A stretch of 64,000 bases of DNA, taken from the NCBI GenBank assembly GCA_017744735.1, contig JAGIAR010000005.1, positions 124,001-188,000 of the forward strand, in the 5' to 3' direction. Every line of letters starts with the position of its first letter. The stretch's first letter is position 1. Of the stretch, positions 8,990-16,241 are shown in pieces. Source of the DNA: Novosphingobium sp. (GTDB taxonomy: Bacteria; Pseudomonadota; Alphaproteobacteria; Sphingomonadales; Sphingomonadaceae). Below the pieces are notes generated by a model that made no database searches, was not told where the DNA came from, and saw only the letters and a program-made list of their open reading frames with translations. Made by a program: the position numbers and the translations under genes.

Positions 8990-9195
8990 GCCGCCTCCAG
9001 TCCGTAAATTCGTATCCAGTCCGCCGCCTCGGCATCGCTGAGATGCCCGTCCTGCCGCAGGATCATGATCCGGGCCTTGCGCTCGGCCGGGTCGGTCTCG
9101 TTCTCGATGCAACGCAGCAGCAGCGCGCGGCAGAACCCTCCGAGATCGAATGTCGGATCGTCGAGGGTTTCGCGGGCGCGGTTGGCGTCAGGCAT
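8986..9195 (-). CDS. phage hypothetical protein
   Basis: 69 aa, 4-nt overlap with downstream gene, operon context. Confidence 0.65.
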   Translation of the reverse strand: MPDANRARETLDDPTFDLGGFCRALLLRCIENETDPAERKARIMILRQDGHLSDAEAADWIRIYGLEAA

Positions 9196-9643
9196 CGAAC
9201 GGAAACCCCTGCTCGCGAAGGAACCGCAGCGCCGTCTCAGCCTGCCGGAACACTCCGCAGGGAAAGCCCATGCGATGCAGCCGGTTCAGCGCGTCGATCT
9301 GGTGGCTCGCGGGCCTGCCCTTGCCGTCCTTCCATTCGAGATAGGCGATCACCGGGATATGGACGTGCGGATTGGCGCTCGGGGCGAGCACCATCATGTC
9401 GGGGAAGCCCCAGACCGCGCCCTCCCTCTTCGCCTGGTTGAGCGCCCACTGCCCGCGCTTGCCCGCGTTCGGGATGCCGACGATCCAGCACTTTGGCGCC
9501 GCGAGCCGCAGCAGTCGCTTGAACATGACAATGCGCTGGATTTCGGACGCAGCGTCGCCGTCGGGCTTCTCGACGAAGAACAGCGGGGTCTCATCGAGCG
9601 GCTCGTGCTCCAGCCCGGCGAATGGGTCGGCTTCAAGCAGCAT
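9188..9643 (-). CDS. VRR-NUC domain nuclease
   Basis: GFPDMMVLAPSANPHVHIPVIAYLEWKDGKGRPASHQIDALNRLHRMGFPCGVFR. Confidence 0.85.
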   Translation of the reverse strand: MLLEADPFAGLEHEPLDETPLFFVEKPDGDAASEIQRIVMFKRLLRLAAPKCWIVGIPNAGKRGQWALNQAKREGAVWGFPDMMVLAPSANPHVHIPVIAYLEWKDGKGRPASHQIDALNRLHRMGFPCGVFRQAETALRFLREQGFPFDA

Positions 9644-9839
9644 CGCGCTCGGACCTCCGCTTGCGCTCATCACCCAGCATCGCCTCTGCCTCGCCCTTCG
9701 CGAGCCGGTCGACCCATGACGGCATGTCGGCGACAGTTGTGGTTTCGATGTCGCGCCGCATCACCAGCCATTGGGTGAGCTGGGCGCGCCAGTAGGAGCG
9801 CGTCGGGGCTTTCGAGCCGAAGGTGGAGCGAGGTTTCAT
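9633..9839 (-). CDS. phage hypothetical protein (68 aa)
   Basis: MKPRSTFGSKAPTRSYWRAQLTQWLVMRRDIETTTVADMPSWVDRLAKGEAEAMLGDERKRRSERDAA; overlaps with both neighbours. Confidence 0.6.
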   Translation of the reverse strand: MKPRSTFGSKAPTRSYWRAQLTQWLVMRRDIETTTVADMPSWVDRLAKGEAEAMLGDERKRRSERDAA

Positions 9840-10426
9840 CCCAGCCCCCATGCTTCGATGTAAGCCGCGTAGGCCTTCGCGATGTTGGGGTGGTGTTTCA
9901 TCACCGTTGGCATGGCGCGCACGGCGTGAAGCACGGTGCTGTGGTCTCGATTGATCCACCTTCCCGTTTTCGGGGTGGAATTCCCGCGTTTGACGAGCAG
10001 CGCCGCGATGAGCTGACGGACCCGAGAGATGTGCGCAAGCCGCGAAGGCCCGCATATGTCGTCTGCCGTCAACCCGAACGCCGCGGCAATATCGGAGATT
10101 ATCTCGGCCGGCGTCTGATGCGGCTTTATGGGGGCGATGTAGACGAAAGGCTCCGGCTCTGGCTCCGGCTTTGGGGCGGCAACGGCAGTCGCCTTGGGCT
10201 CATCGGCGCGAACCTTCCGGTCGTTGTCGAACTTCGGCGCGAGATAGCAGTTGAACGGCTTGGCACGGATGCGCGCATGATCGCGCTGCCATGCGAGGAT
10301 CCTGTCCATACCGGGCGCCCTGCCGAACTGGTCGATCGTCCTCGCCCTGATCGTCGAGGGATCGCCGATGTAGCGCGCAAGGTGCTTCGCGTAGGTCTCG
10401 GGGCAGGTGTCGATGCAGCCGGTCAC
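9836..10426 (-). CDS. DnaA domain IV-like (Bac_DnaA_C) protein without AAA+ module
   Basis: C terminus ...RQLIAALLVKRGNSTPKTGRWINRDHSTVLHAVRAMP (DnaA signature RDHxTVLHA); GTG start overlapping upstream stop. Confidence 0.8.
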   Translation of the reverse strand: MTGCIDTCPETYAKHLARYIGDPSTIRARTIDQFGRAPGMDRILAWQRDHARIRAKPFNCYLAPKFDNDRKVRADEPKATAVAAPKPEPEPEPFVYIAPIKPHQTPAEIISDIAAAFGLTADDICGPSRLAHISRVRQLIAALLVKRGNSTPKTGRWINRDHSTVLHAVRAMPTVMKHHPNIAKAYAAYIEAWGLG

Positions 10427-10896
10427 GCTGCCCTCTCCCGCCGCAGCCCATCGAGCCGCCACTTGAGATTGCCGAACGTCTCGTAGGCCAGCTCGATATC
10501 GGCCGCGCCGGCGAGAATCTCGTGATCGTCGATCCGCTTGTCCGCCAGCGCCTCGGCGAGGAACAATTGCCCCCGCGCCGCGCCGACCGGCAGCCGCTCA
10601 TCGGATGTGCAGAACGCATCCTGCCCGGCCAGCTTGCCGCCGATCAGCCCCATCACCGTGTCGAGACGATGCAGGCCATATTCCTTCCCGATCTTGAGCA
10701 GCGTCACCGGATCAAGGTTTCCGCGCTTGTTGCAGGCGTTGTTCACCGTGGTCGCACTGCAGCCGAGCCGATCGGCAACATCCTGGTCGCTTTCTCCGAA
10801 CTCGGCCTTGAGCGCATTCAGCACCGCGGCGACGCTCGCCCGATAAGAATTGTGATGAAGCGGCGGGTGATCGCTCAAGACATGGGCGTCAGGCAT
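10423..10896 (-). CDS. XRE-type HTH phage protein
   Basis: LKAEFGESDQDVADRLGCSATTVNNACNKRGNLDPVTLLKIGKEYG. Confidence 0.7.
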   Translation of the reverse strand: MPDAHVLSDHPPLHHNSYRASVAAVLNALKAEFGESDQDVADRLGCSATTVNNACNKRGNLDPVTLLKIGKEYGLHRLDTVMGLIGGKLAGQDAFCTSDERLPVGAARGQLFLAEALADKRIDDHEILAGAADIELAYETFGNLKWRLDGLRRERAA

Positions 10897-11743
10897 GGGA
10901 TACCTCTCCGGCATGAACAAAACAGGTCGCAGCCCCGGCAGGGGGGAGGGTTCCACCGGGGCTGCTGCCTCGCGCGCTGGTTGGGGCCAGGGAAGCCACG
11001 CGCTCGGGTTGGGTAGACGCGAGAATGGCGCGTCCTATGAGTTCGGGGATTTGAGGAACTACGGCGTTTCCGAGCTGCTTATTTCGGTGTATCCCTCGGG
11101 GAATCCCATGACCTGTTCTGCGGTTTCTGGCACCGGATACCGTTGGCCAAGCACAAGGCTGCACCAGTCCAGCCAGTTGTTCCGCTCTGGGTTGGGAACA
11201 CCACGCCTGGGTGAAGTTCTGCCCCCTTTGAAGGCCGTCGCATTGGGGGTAGGCCACAATCCACACTCTGTCCCGAAGTTGTCGGGCACCAGCGTAGGAA
11301 GCCGGTATGCAATGCCATTCAGCATCATACCCGAGCGCGGCCAAGTCTCCGAGAACTCGACCAAGTCCCCGTCCAAGGAGAGCTGCGACGTTTTCCACTC
11401 CGACAAGCTTGGGTCGAAGCTCGCCAACCAATCTGGAGAAGTGGGACCACAGCCCGCTTCGTGCGCCAGCAAGACCCTCGCCACGACCTGCGAGACTAAC
11501 ATCTTGACAGGGAAATCCTCCAATGATTGCATCCGGGAATATCCCGTCAGCTCGAAGTCGGTCAGCGGTAAGCTCTCGAACATCATCGTAGATGGGAACT
11601 CCGGGGCACCGGGCGCGCAGACAGGCTTGGGCCTCTTTGTCGTATTCACAGAATGCGACGGTCTCGAAACCGCCCGTGCGTTCGAGGCCAAGGCTGAACC
11701 CTCCTATGCCGCTGAAAAGATCGAGGACGCGGAGCTTGCCCAT
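10889..11743 (-). CDS. DNA (cytosine-5) methyltransferase
   Basis: DLFSGIGGFSLGLE, GGFPCQDVS, VENV, RDRVWIV, LGNAVVPQI motifs I, IV, VI, VIII, X. Confidence 0.92.
   Translation of the reverse strand: MGKLRVLDLFSGIGGFSLGLERTGGFETVAFCEYDKEAQACLRARCPGVPIYDDVRELTADRLRADGIFPDAIIGGFPCQDVSLAGRGEGLAGARSGLWSHFSRLVGELRPKLVGVENVAALLGRGLGRVLGDLAALGYDAEWHCIPASYAGARQLRDRVWIVAYPQCDGLQRGQNFTQAWCSQPRAEQLAGLVQPCAWPTVSGARNRRTGHGIPRGIHRNKQLGNAVVPQIPELIGRAILASTQPERVASLAPTSARGSSPGGTLPPAGAATCFVHAGEVSHA
11059..11532 (-). CDS. nested alternative-frame protein of the phage 'SATWPRSGM...YRLPTLVP...LWPTP...MGFPEG' type
   Basis: MQSLEDFPVK...SLSEWKTSQLSLDGDLVEFSETWPRSGMMLNGIAYRLPTLVPDNFGTECGLWPTPNATAFKGGRTSPRRG...VMGFPEGYTEISSSETP; entirely inside the methyltransferase ORF, same strand, different frame. 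Confidence 0.65.
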   Translation of the reverse strand: MQSLEDFPVKMLVSQVVARVLLAHEAGCGPTSPDWLASFDPSLSEWKTSQLSLDGDLVEFSETWPRSGMMLNGIAYRLPTLVPDNFGTECGLWPTPNATAFKGGRTSPRRGVPNPERNNWLDWCSLVLGQRYPVPETAEQVMGFPEGYTEISSSETP

Positions 11744-11863
11744 CTAAGCCGCCCACCCCGCCAGATTGTCGTTCGCCGCATTGCGCACGCAGAAGCGCCA
11801 GTGCGCGATGGCGATCACGAGCGCGGTGATCTCGATGGCGTCCTTGCGCCCCCCGGGCCCCAT
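11744..11863 (-). CDS. small phage ORF (39 aa)
   Basis: MGPGGRKDAIEITALVIAIAHWRFCVRNAANDNLAGWAA directly upstream of methyltransferase. Confidence 0.4.
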   Translation of the reverse strand: MGPGGRKDAIEITALVIAIAHWRFCVRNAANDNLAGWAA

Positions 11864-11985
11864 CACCGCGCCTCCACCCCATCGCCGCCGCTCCGGTCCC
11901 ATACGGAGTTGACATCTACGGACGTAGAGGCTGACATCCCAAGGTCGCATACGTGGAAGGAGACCGCAGCGGCAGGGGAGGGAAC

Positions 11986-12243
11986 ATGGGAGAAGCAAAC
12001 ATCGTCATCGACGAACTGCCGAGCATCGAAATCACAGATGCGGGGGTCAAGATCATCGCGGTATCCGCCGGAAAGCGATATATCCGCACATTCTCTCGGG
12101 CCATATTCCGCGCCTACATGGAGACGGGCATCCGCCTCCTCAACGAGTTCGAGCGCGAGGAACGCAAGCACCTCGTGCTGCCGTTCAACGCCTGCCCGCA
12201 TGTCGGCAGGCCGTGTGAGCGATGGAAGCGGGGAAAGGTGTGA
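11986..12243 (+). CDS. phage hypothetical protein
   Basis: MGEANIVIDELPSIEITDAGVKIIAVSAGKRYIRTFSRAIFRAYMETGIRLLNEFEREERKH; GGGAGGGAAC upstream; TTGACA at 11909. Confidence 0.6.
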   Translation: MGEANIVIDELPSIEITDAGVKIIAVSAGKRYIRTFSRAIFRAYMETGIRLLNEFEREERKHLVLPFNACPHVGRPCERWKRGKV

Positions 12244-12246
12244 CCT

Positions 12247-12516
12247 ATGGCGGAGAGCAATGACGCTGTGGTCGAACTGGTGCGCATCACGATGCACGTC
12301 ATTTCGGCCACCGTTGGGTTCGCGCACGAAATGGCTCGCGGCGGGCGCCTTACAGCGGATGAGATCGACGAGCTTGCTCATCGCCTCACTCTCCCGCCTT
12401 CGGATTCTGCCGACCCGACCGTGCGGGTCGTCCGCGCCTCGATCGAGCGACAGACGACCGCGGCGCTGGCGACTGCCCACCGAGTTGCGAAAGCGCGCGA
12501 ATCTCAGCAGCAGTAG
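12247..12516 (+). CDS. phage hypothetical protein
   Basis: 89 aa; ...GGRLTADEIDELAHRLTLPP...; follows 11986 gene closely. Confidence 0.6.
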   Translation: MAESNDAVVELVRITMHVISATVGFAHEMARGGRLTADEIDELAHRLTLPPSDSADPTVRVVRASIERQTTAALATAHRVAKARESQQQ

Positions 12517-12622
12517 CGTCGGCGACGATCCGGCTCAGCCCTTCGTCGAGCATCGCCACATGCGCGTCGGACATGGCGAGACTCGCCAGCCATTCGCCCA
12601 TCGCTTGTTCGAACGCGCTCAT
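12386..12622 (-). CDS. possible phage ORF antisense-overlapping 12247-12516
   Basis: MSAFEQAMGEWLASLAMSDAHVAMLDEGLSRIVADATAAEIRALSQLG...; lies in the minus operon gap. Confidence 0.35.
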   Translation of the reverse strand: MSAFEQAMGEWLASLAMSDAHVAMLDEGLSRIVADATAAEIRALSQLGGQSPAPRSSVARSRRGRPARSGRQNPKAGE

Positions 12623-12706
12623 GCCGCGAGCCCTCCGCCGGGCAGGCTTGTGGCCCGCCCGGCTTCGGGTATCGTGCGGGTGTCGAAGCCAGCACGAAGG
12701 GCTGAA

Positions 12707-12973
12707 ATGGAACAAGACCCGATTGCAATGAGCGTTGCCATCGCCGCGCTCAAGGCGTCCGCCGATCTACTGGCCCTGCTGGCCCGCAAGGGGCTCGTGA
12801 GTCCCGAAGAAGTAGATGCGTTCGCGGAGGGGCTCATGATGCCGCTCTGCCGTCCTGAGGGGCATCCGATGCATGCATTCTTTGCGACCATGCGCGAACA
12901 CGCCGAACACACCCTGTCAGGGCCGCTCGCAACCGCGAAGGCCGACGCACGGGCGTACTGGCGAGGTGGATGA
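12707..12973 (+). CDS. phage hypothetical protein, resembles 12247-12516 product
   Basis: MEQDPIAMSVAIAALKASADLLALLARKGLVSPEEVDAFAEGLMMPL...; only the 3' tail of the 692-aa ORF in the track is likely real. Confidence 0.6.
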   Translation: MEQDPIAMSVAIAALKASADLLALLARKGLVSPEEVDAFAEGLMMPLCRPEGHPMHAFFATMREHAEHTLSGPLATAKADARAYWRGG

Positions 12974-13178
12974 GGTGCGCACTGTTGGCCAGCCATTCGT
13001 CCGCGGCCTCGTGGAAATGGGCCGCGGTGTCGTCATCGGTCCTGAGCGCAGCAGCCGCGCGCTCGCCGAGCATTTCGCGCACGATCTCTCGCACACGCTG
13101 CTCATCCACCGGTTGAATGGCGCGGGTGGAACGCGGCACGATGGTCGTACGACCGAAATCGTCGGCAGCCCCGCTCAT
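12834..13178 (-). CDS. phage hypothetical protein downstream of cro
   Basis: MSGAADDFGRTTIVPRSTRAIQPVDEQRVREIVREMLGERAAAALRTDDDTAAHFHEAADEWLANSAHLIHLAS...; ATGA overlap with cro; C-terminal half antisense to 12707 gene. Confidence 0.5.
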   Translation of the reverse strand: MSGAADDFGRTTIVPRSTRAIQPVDEQRVREIVREMLGERAAAALRTDDDTAAHFHEAADEWLANSAHLIHLASTPVRRPSRLRAALTGCVRRVRAWSQRMHASDAPQDGRAAS

Positions 13179-13393
13179 GCCGCCTTCTCCGCGGGGTTGG
13201 GTTGGGCAAAGACTGCAGGCAACTCCCTGCCCTTCACCTTCGCGAAGGCTCCGAGGTCAGCGCGCCGCCACTTCGGGATGGAGTTGGATGACTTCCAGCT
13301 CGACACGGTGGTCGGGGCGAGATCGAGCGCGTTGGCCACCTCAACGGTGCCTCCAAGCGCGTCGATGAACTGTTCGACTGTCTCCATGGCCAA
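13175..13393 (-). CDS. Cro-like repressor
   Basis: MAMETVEQFIDALGGTVEVANALDLAPTTVSSWKSSNSIPKWRRADLGAFAK; divergent from CI. Confidence 0.85.
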   Translation of the reverse strand: MAMETVEQFIDALGGTVEVANALDLAPTTVSSWKSSNSIPKWRRADLGAFAKVKGRELPAVFAQPNPAEKAA

Positions 13394-13395
13394 GC

Positions 13396-13471
13396 GTTAC
13401 GATAACCGTAACTCCATTGCAAGGACAAGTTACGATTTCCGTTAGAGACGCGCCATTACGATTCTCGCAAT
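13396..13471. promoter_or_regulatory. OR-like region with three 17-bp operators
   Basis: GTTACGATAACCGTAAC (13396-13412), GTTACGATTTCCGTTAG (13429-13445), ATTACGATTCTCGCAAT (13455-13471). Confidence 0.85.
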
Positions 13472-13479
13472 GTGGTTGG

Positions 13480-14127
13480 ATGCTGACCCACGACGAAATT
13501 CGCGACGAACTGATCGCCCAGATCGACCGAGGCGATATCAAGCAGGCCGAAGTAGCACGCTCGCTGGGCATACCTCCGGCGCGTGTCGCGGAAATCAGGA
13601 AGCGCGAGCGTCGTATTCAGCCGAATGAAATGCCGGCATTAGCGAGACTGCTGAAGCTCGATGAAAGCGGGGTCGTGCCGGATTTACCACGAGTCACGAA
13701 TGTTTCTGAAAGTGACGATGTGGTGGAGATTATCGCCCTCGACCTTTCCCTTTCGATGGGGCCAGGCACCTTGATCGAGGAGTTCGTCGAGGAGGAGCCA
13801 CTCAAGTTCGACATGGGCCTCCTGCGCGCAATTACGCGATCGCCCTTCGCTCGTCTCCGGATCGTCAAAGGGGTTGGCGACAGCATGGAGCCAACGCTAC
13901 GCACCAGCGATCGAGTGTTGATCGATACCACAGAGAAGGCGCTTTCTCGCGTTCACGGCGTCTACTGGATCGACCATTTTGGGGCGCATGGCCTTAAGCG
14001 CCTGCGTCCCGCGGGCCAAGGTCGAGTGCTCATCGTATCTGATAATCCCAGCGTCCCAGATTACGATGTGGACGCGGAGGAGATCAGGATCCACGGGAGG
14101 GCGATATGGCTGATGCGAGATTTGTAG
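13480..14127 (+). CDS. CI-like phage repressor with S24 peptidase-like domain
   Basis: HTH ...QAEVARSLGIPPARVAEIRKRE; GDSMEPTL, HGLKRLRP. Confidence 0.9.
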   Translation: MLTHDEIRDELIAQIDRGDIKQAEVARSLGIPPARVAEIRKRERRIQPNEMPALARLLKLDESGVVPDLPRVTNVSESDDVVEIIALDLSLSMGPGTLIEEFVEEEPLKFDMGLLRAITRSPFARLRIVKGVGDSMEPTLRTSDRVLIDTTEKALSRVHGVYWIDHFGAHGLKRLRPAGQGRVLIVSDNPSVPDYDVDAEEIRIHGRAIWLMRDL

Positions 14128-14657
14128 GTCGCGCGTTCGCGGCAGTTATGGGGGCGGCGATATTAGCGTCGCCCGGCTACGGTAAGCCGGAGAAAACCGA
14201 GATTACCGCAGAGAACGGAGTGTCTCTGACTTTATACGCGGATGAGTTTGCCGATCACTTTGAGTACGACTCGCCGGAAGTGGCAGTTCCTGGAGCAAGC
14301 GGCGCTATTTTTGTCAGCAGAACGAAGGATAAGGGCGCGTGGGGCCGCGTCAGTGTGCAGGGATTGATCGTTTATCGTGGCAATTGGCGCTTTTACGACC
14401 GCGGTATTTTGCGGGGCGGAGAGGCTATCGAGTCGATCGAGGGGAGCCGCGATGTTGTGTCATGTGCGGGATCGTCGGGTACAGGAAATTGCCTCTTGAG
14501 CGAGACCATATCAATGTACCCTACCTCGCAGCAAATCGCGAAGCACAGCGCCAGCGGGAGTATCGACATTCAGATCGAATCAAAACGAGGAGAGGACATC
14601 GTCGTCTCAATTCCGGTTTCGTATTTCGATGCGTTAAATTCGATGGCGGCCAAGTAG
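14106..14657 (+). CDS. putative secreted protein, possible lysogenic-conversion gene
   Basis: N-terminal signal-like AFAAVMGAAILASPGYGKPE; directly downstream of and overlapping cI. Confidence 0.6.
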   Translation: MADARFVGRAFAAVMGAAILASPGYGKPEKTEITAENGVSLTLYADEFADHFEYDSPEVAVPGASGAIFVSRTKDKGAWGRVSVQGLIVYRGNWRFYDRGILRGGEAIESIEGSRDVVSCAGSSGTGNCLLSETISMYPTSQQIAKHSASGSIDIQIESKRGEDIVVSIPVSYFDALNSMAAK

Positions 14658-14747
14658 GGCGATGGGAGTGGCGAGTCCGTCCAGCGGCCAATTCGACCTC
14701 AAGCTCGACGCAGCAGTTTGGTACGACTTCAGCGAGCCCGGCGCTGA

Positions 14748-15206
14748 GTGAAGGAGGCAGCGCCTCACCCGCGGCTTGAGTTCGCTTTGCGCAACCGCGC
14801 CTCAGTTGCCTCGATGGTGTTTATTGCGACGCTTCAACTTCGGACGCCGCTCTTTGTTCTTGAGCGCTCAGGTGAGCTATGCGCCCCAGAATGCCTTCCT
14901 GAACCGGACTATCCGGCTTGGGCAGGAATGTGGACCGTGAAGGCGCGCGGCCTCGATGAGATATTCGGCACCACGACTCTGGACGAGAAATTGGGATCAG
15001 CAGTCGGTGCCACGTCGATCGGCCCCCAAGTCGTTGAGGACTATCTTCCGTTTCTGATCGCCGTTCGACGTATCGTCGAGGGCACCCATGAAGAGGGCGA
15101 TGCACTCGCGATGATTGCCGATCTGCGACTTCACAGCCGATGGGCCGAATATGTGGACAGGCACGGCGGCGCCGAAGCTATCTTTGAGCAAGCGCGCTCC
15201 ACCTAA
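14748..15206 (+). CDS. hypothetical protein containing a MuF-like GLDEIFGTT.LDEKL segment
   Basis: Contains GLDEIFGTTTLDEKLGSAVGATSIGP, 19/26 identical to GLDDIFGTTGLDEKLKPAVRASSSGP in the MuF protein. Confidence 0.5.
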   Translation: MKEAAPHPRLEFALRNRASVASMVFIATLQLRTPLFVLERSGELCAPECLPEPDYPAWAGMWTVKARGLDEIFGTTTLDEKLGSAVGATSIGPQVVEDYLPFLIAVRRIVEGTHEEGDALAMIADLRLHSRWAEYVDRHGGAEAIFEQARST

Positions 15207-15289
15207 CCCCCACCCCACTCGCCCGGCGGTGGGTCTCACGCAATCCCCCCATCCGACGCTTCCTTATCTGCTGATCTGCTAGCAATTAT

Positions 15290-15333
15290 ATTACGATTTT
15301 CGTATTGACATGATGTTACGGTTTTCGTAATCA
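15290..15333 (+). promoter_or_regulatory. PL/OL-like promoter with two 17-bp operators
   Basis: ATTACGATTTTCGTATT (15290-15306), TTGACA (15305-15310), GTTACGGTTTTCGTAAT (15315-15331) next to -10-like TAATCA. Confidence 0.8.
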
Positions 15334-15385
15334 TCCCCCATCACCCGGTGAGCCGCAAGCGCAGACCCGGCACGATGGAGGATTT

Positions 15386-15607
15386 ATGGCAACTGCCGCA
15401 ACCCAAGCCCCCGACCTGACGCAGCCGAGCTGGCCGCTTCGCCTTGCCGCCTATCGCGGCACGGCATTCGAAGCCGCAGCCCTGCGCTCGGTCATCGCCG
15501 ACGCCGAGAAGGCCGGCGATCCGGAATACGCCCGCGCCTGCCAGTATGCGCTCGACAGCGGAGACTGGTCGGATGTGGAGTTCTTCGACGCGCAGGAGGC
15601 CGCTTGA
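15386..15607 (+). CDS. phage hypothetical protein
   Basis: First ORF of plus-strand early operon. Confidence 0.7.
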   Translation: MATAATQAPDLTQPSWPLRLAAYRGTAFEAAALRSVIADAEKAGDPEYARACQYALDSGDWSDVEFFDAQEAA

Positions 15608-15957
15608 TGGCCGGGGATACGCCTTGGACGGCGGGGCCTTGGAGGCTTGGGGCGGATTTGAACCGCATCCACCCGGACTGGCGCGATGAGCACGGAAACT
15701 CAGACCGGAGTTGTTACGGCAGAAATGGTGCCGTCAAGACCATTGCGACCCTGCGCCTTTCCGGTTGGCGTGGAATAAATCAACACGTTGCCGACGCCCG
15801 CCTGATCGCAGCCGCGCCGGAGATGGCGGAGTTCCTCCAAAAAACCGCCACCGCCCTGAAGGCCTTCCGTGATGGCGACCAAGATGCCTACCCAAGCTTC
15901 GCGCTGTGGGAAGCAGACTGTCATGCCCTCCTCGCCAAGATCGGAGCCGGCGCATGA
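15604..15957 (+). CDS. phage hypothetical protein
   Basis: TPWTAGPWRLG...HVADARLIAAAPEMAEFL, a common phage small-protein pattern. Confidence 0.8.
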   Translation: MMAGDTPWTAGPWRLGADLNRIHPDWRDEHGNSDRSCYGRNGAVKTIATLRLSGWRGINQHVADARLIAAAPEMAEFLQKTATALKAFRDGDQDAYPSFALWEADCHALLAKIGAGA

Positions 15958-16241
15958 CCGACCCCGCCCACATCCACCGCACCATCACCCGCCGCGGCAA
16001 CCTGGGCATGTTTCTGCCCGAGGGTTGCCCCGTGCGCCCCGTAGAGGTCGAGCATATGCAGCAGGCTGTCACCGCGATGCTGGCCGACACTGCCGCCGAA
16101 GAGGCGCTGGCAGACGCGGCATTCCTCGCTCTGTGGAAGCTGCGCGACAAACTGGCGCGCCGTGACTTCAACACCGCTGCCTGTCGTGCCGATGAAGCGA
16201 TCGAGACGTTGCAGGCGGCTTGTCGGGAGTTTGTGAAATGA
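15954..16241 (+). CDS. phage hypothetical protein
   Basis: MTDPAHIHRTITRRGNLGMFLPEG...; ATGA overlap. Confidence 0.65.
   Translation: MTDPAHIHRTITRRGNLGMFLPEGCPVRPVEVEHMQQAVTAMLADTAAEEALADAAFLALWKLRDKLARRDFNTAACRADEAIETLQAACREFVK

Noticed and set aside
9836-10426. Full-length phage DnaA or DnaC loader
   Set aside because: No Walker A/B; only the C-terminal DNA-binding signature is present.
10895-12973. 692-aa plus-strand ORF
   Set aside because: Mostly antisense to the methyltransferase and HTH genes; only the last 267 nt (12707-12973) look like a gene.
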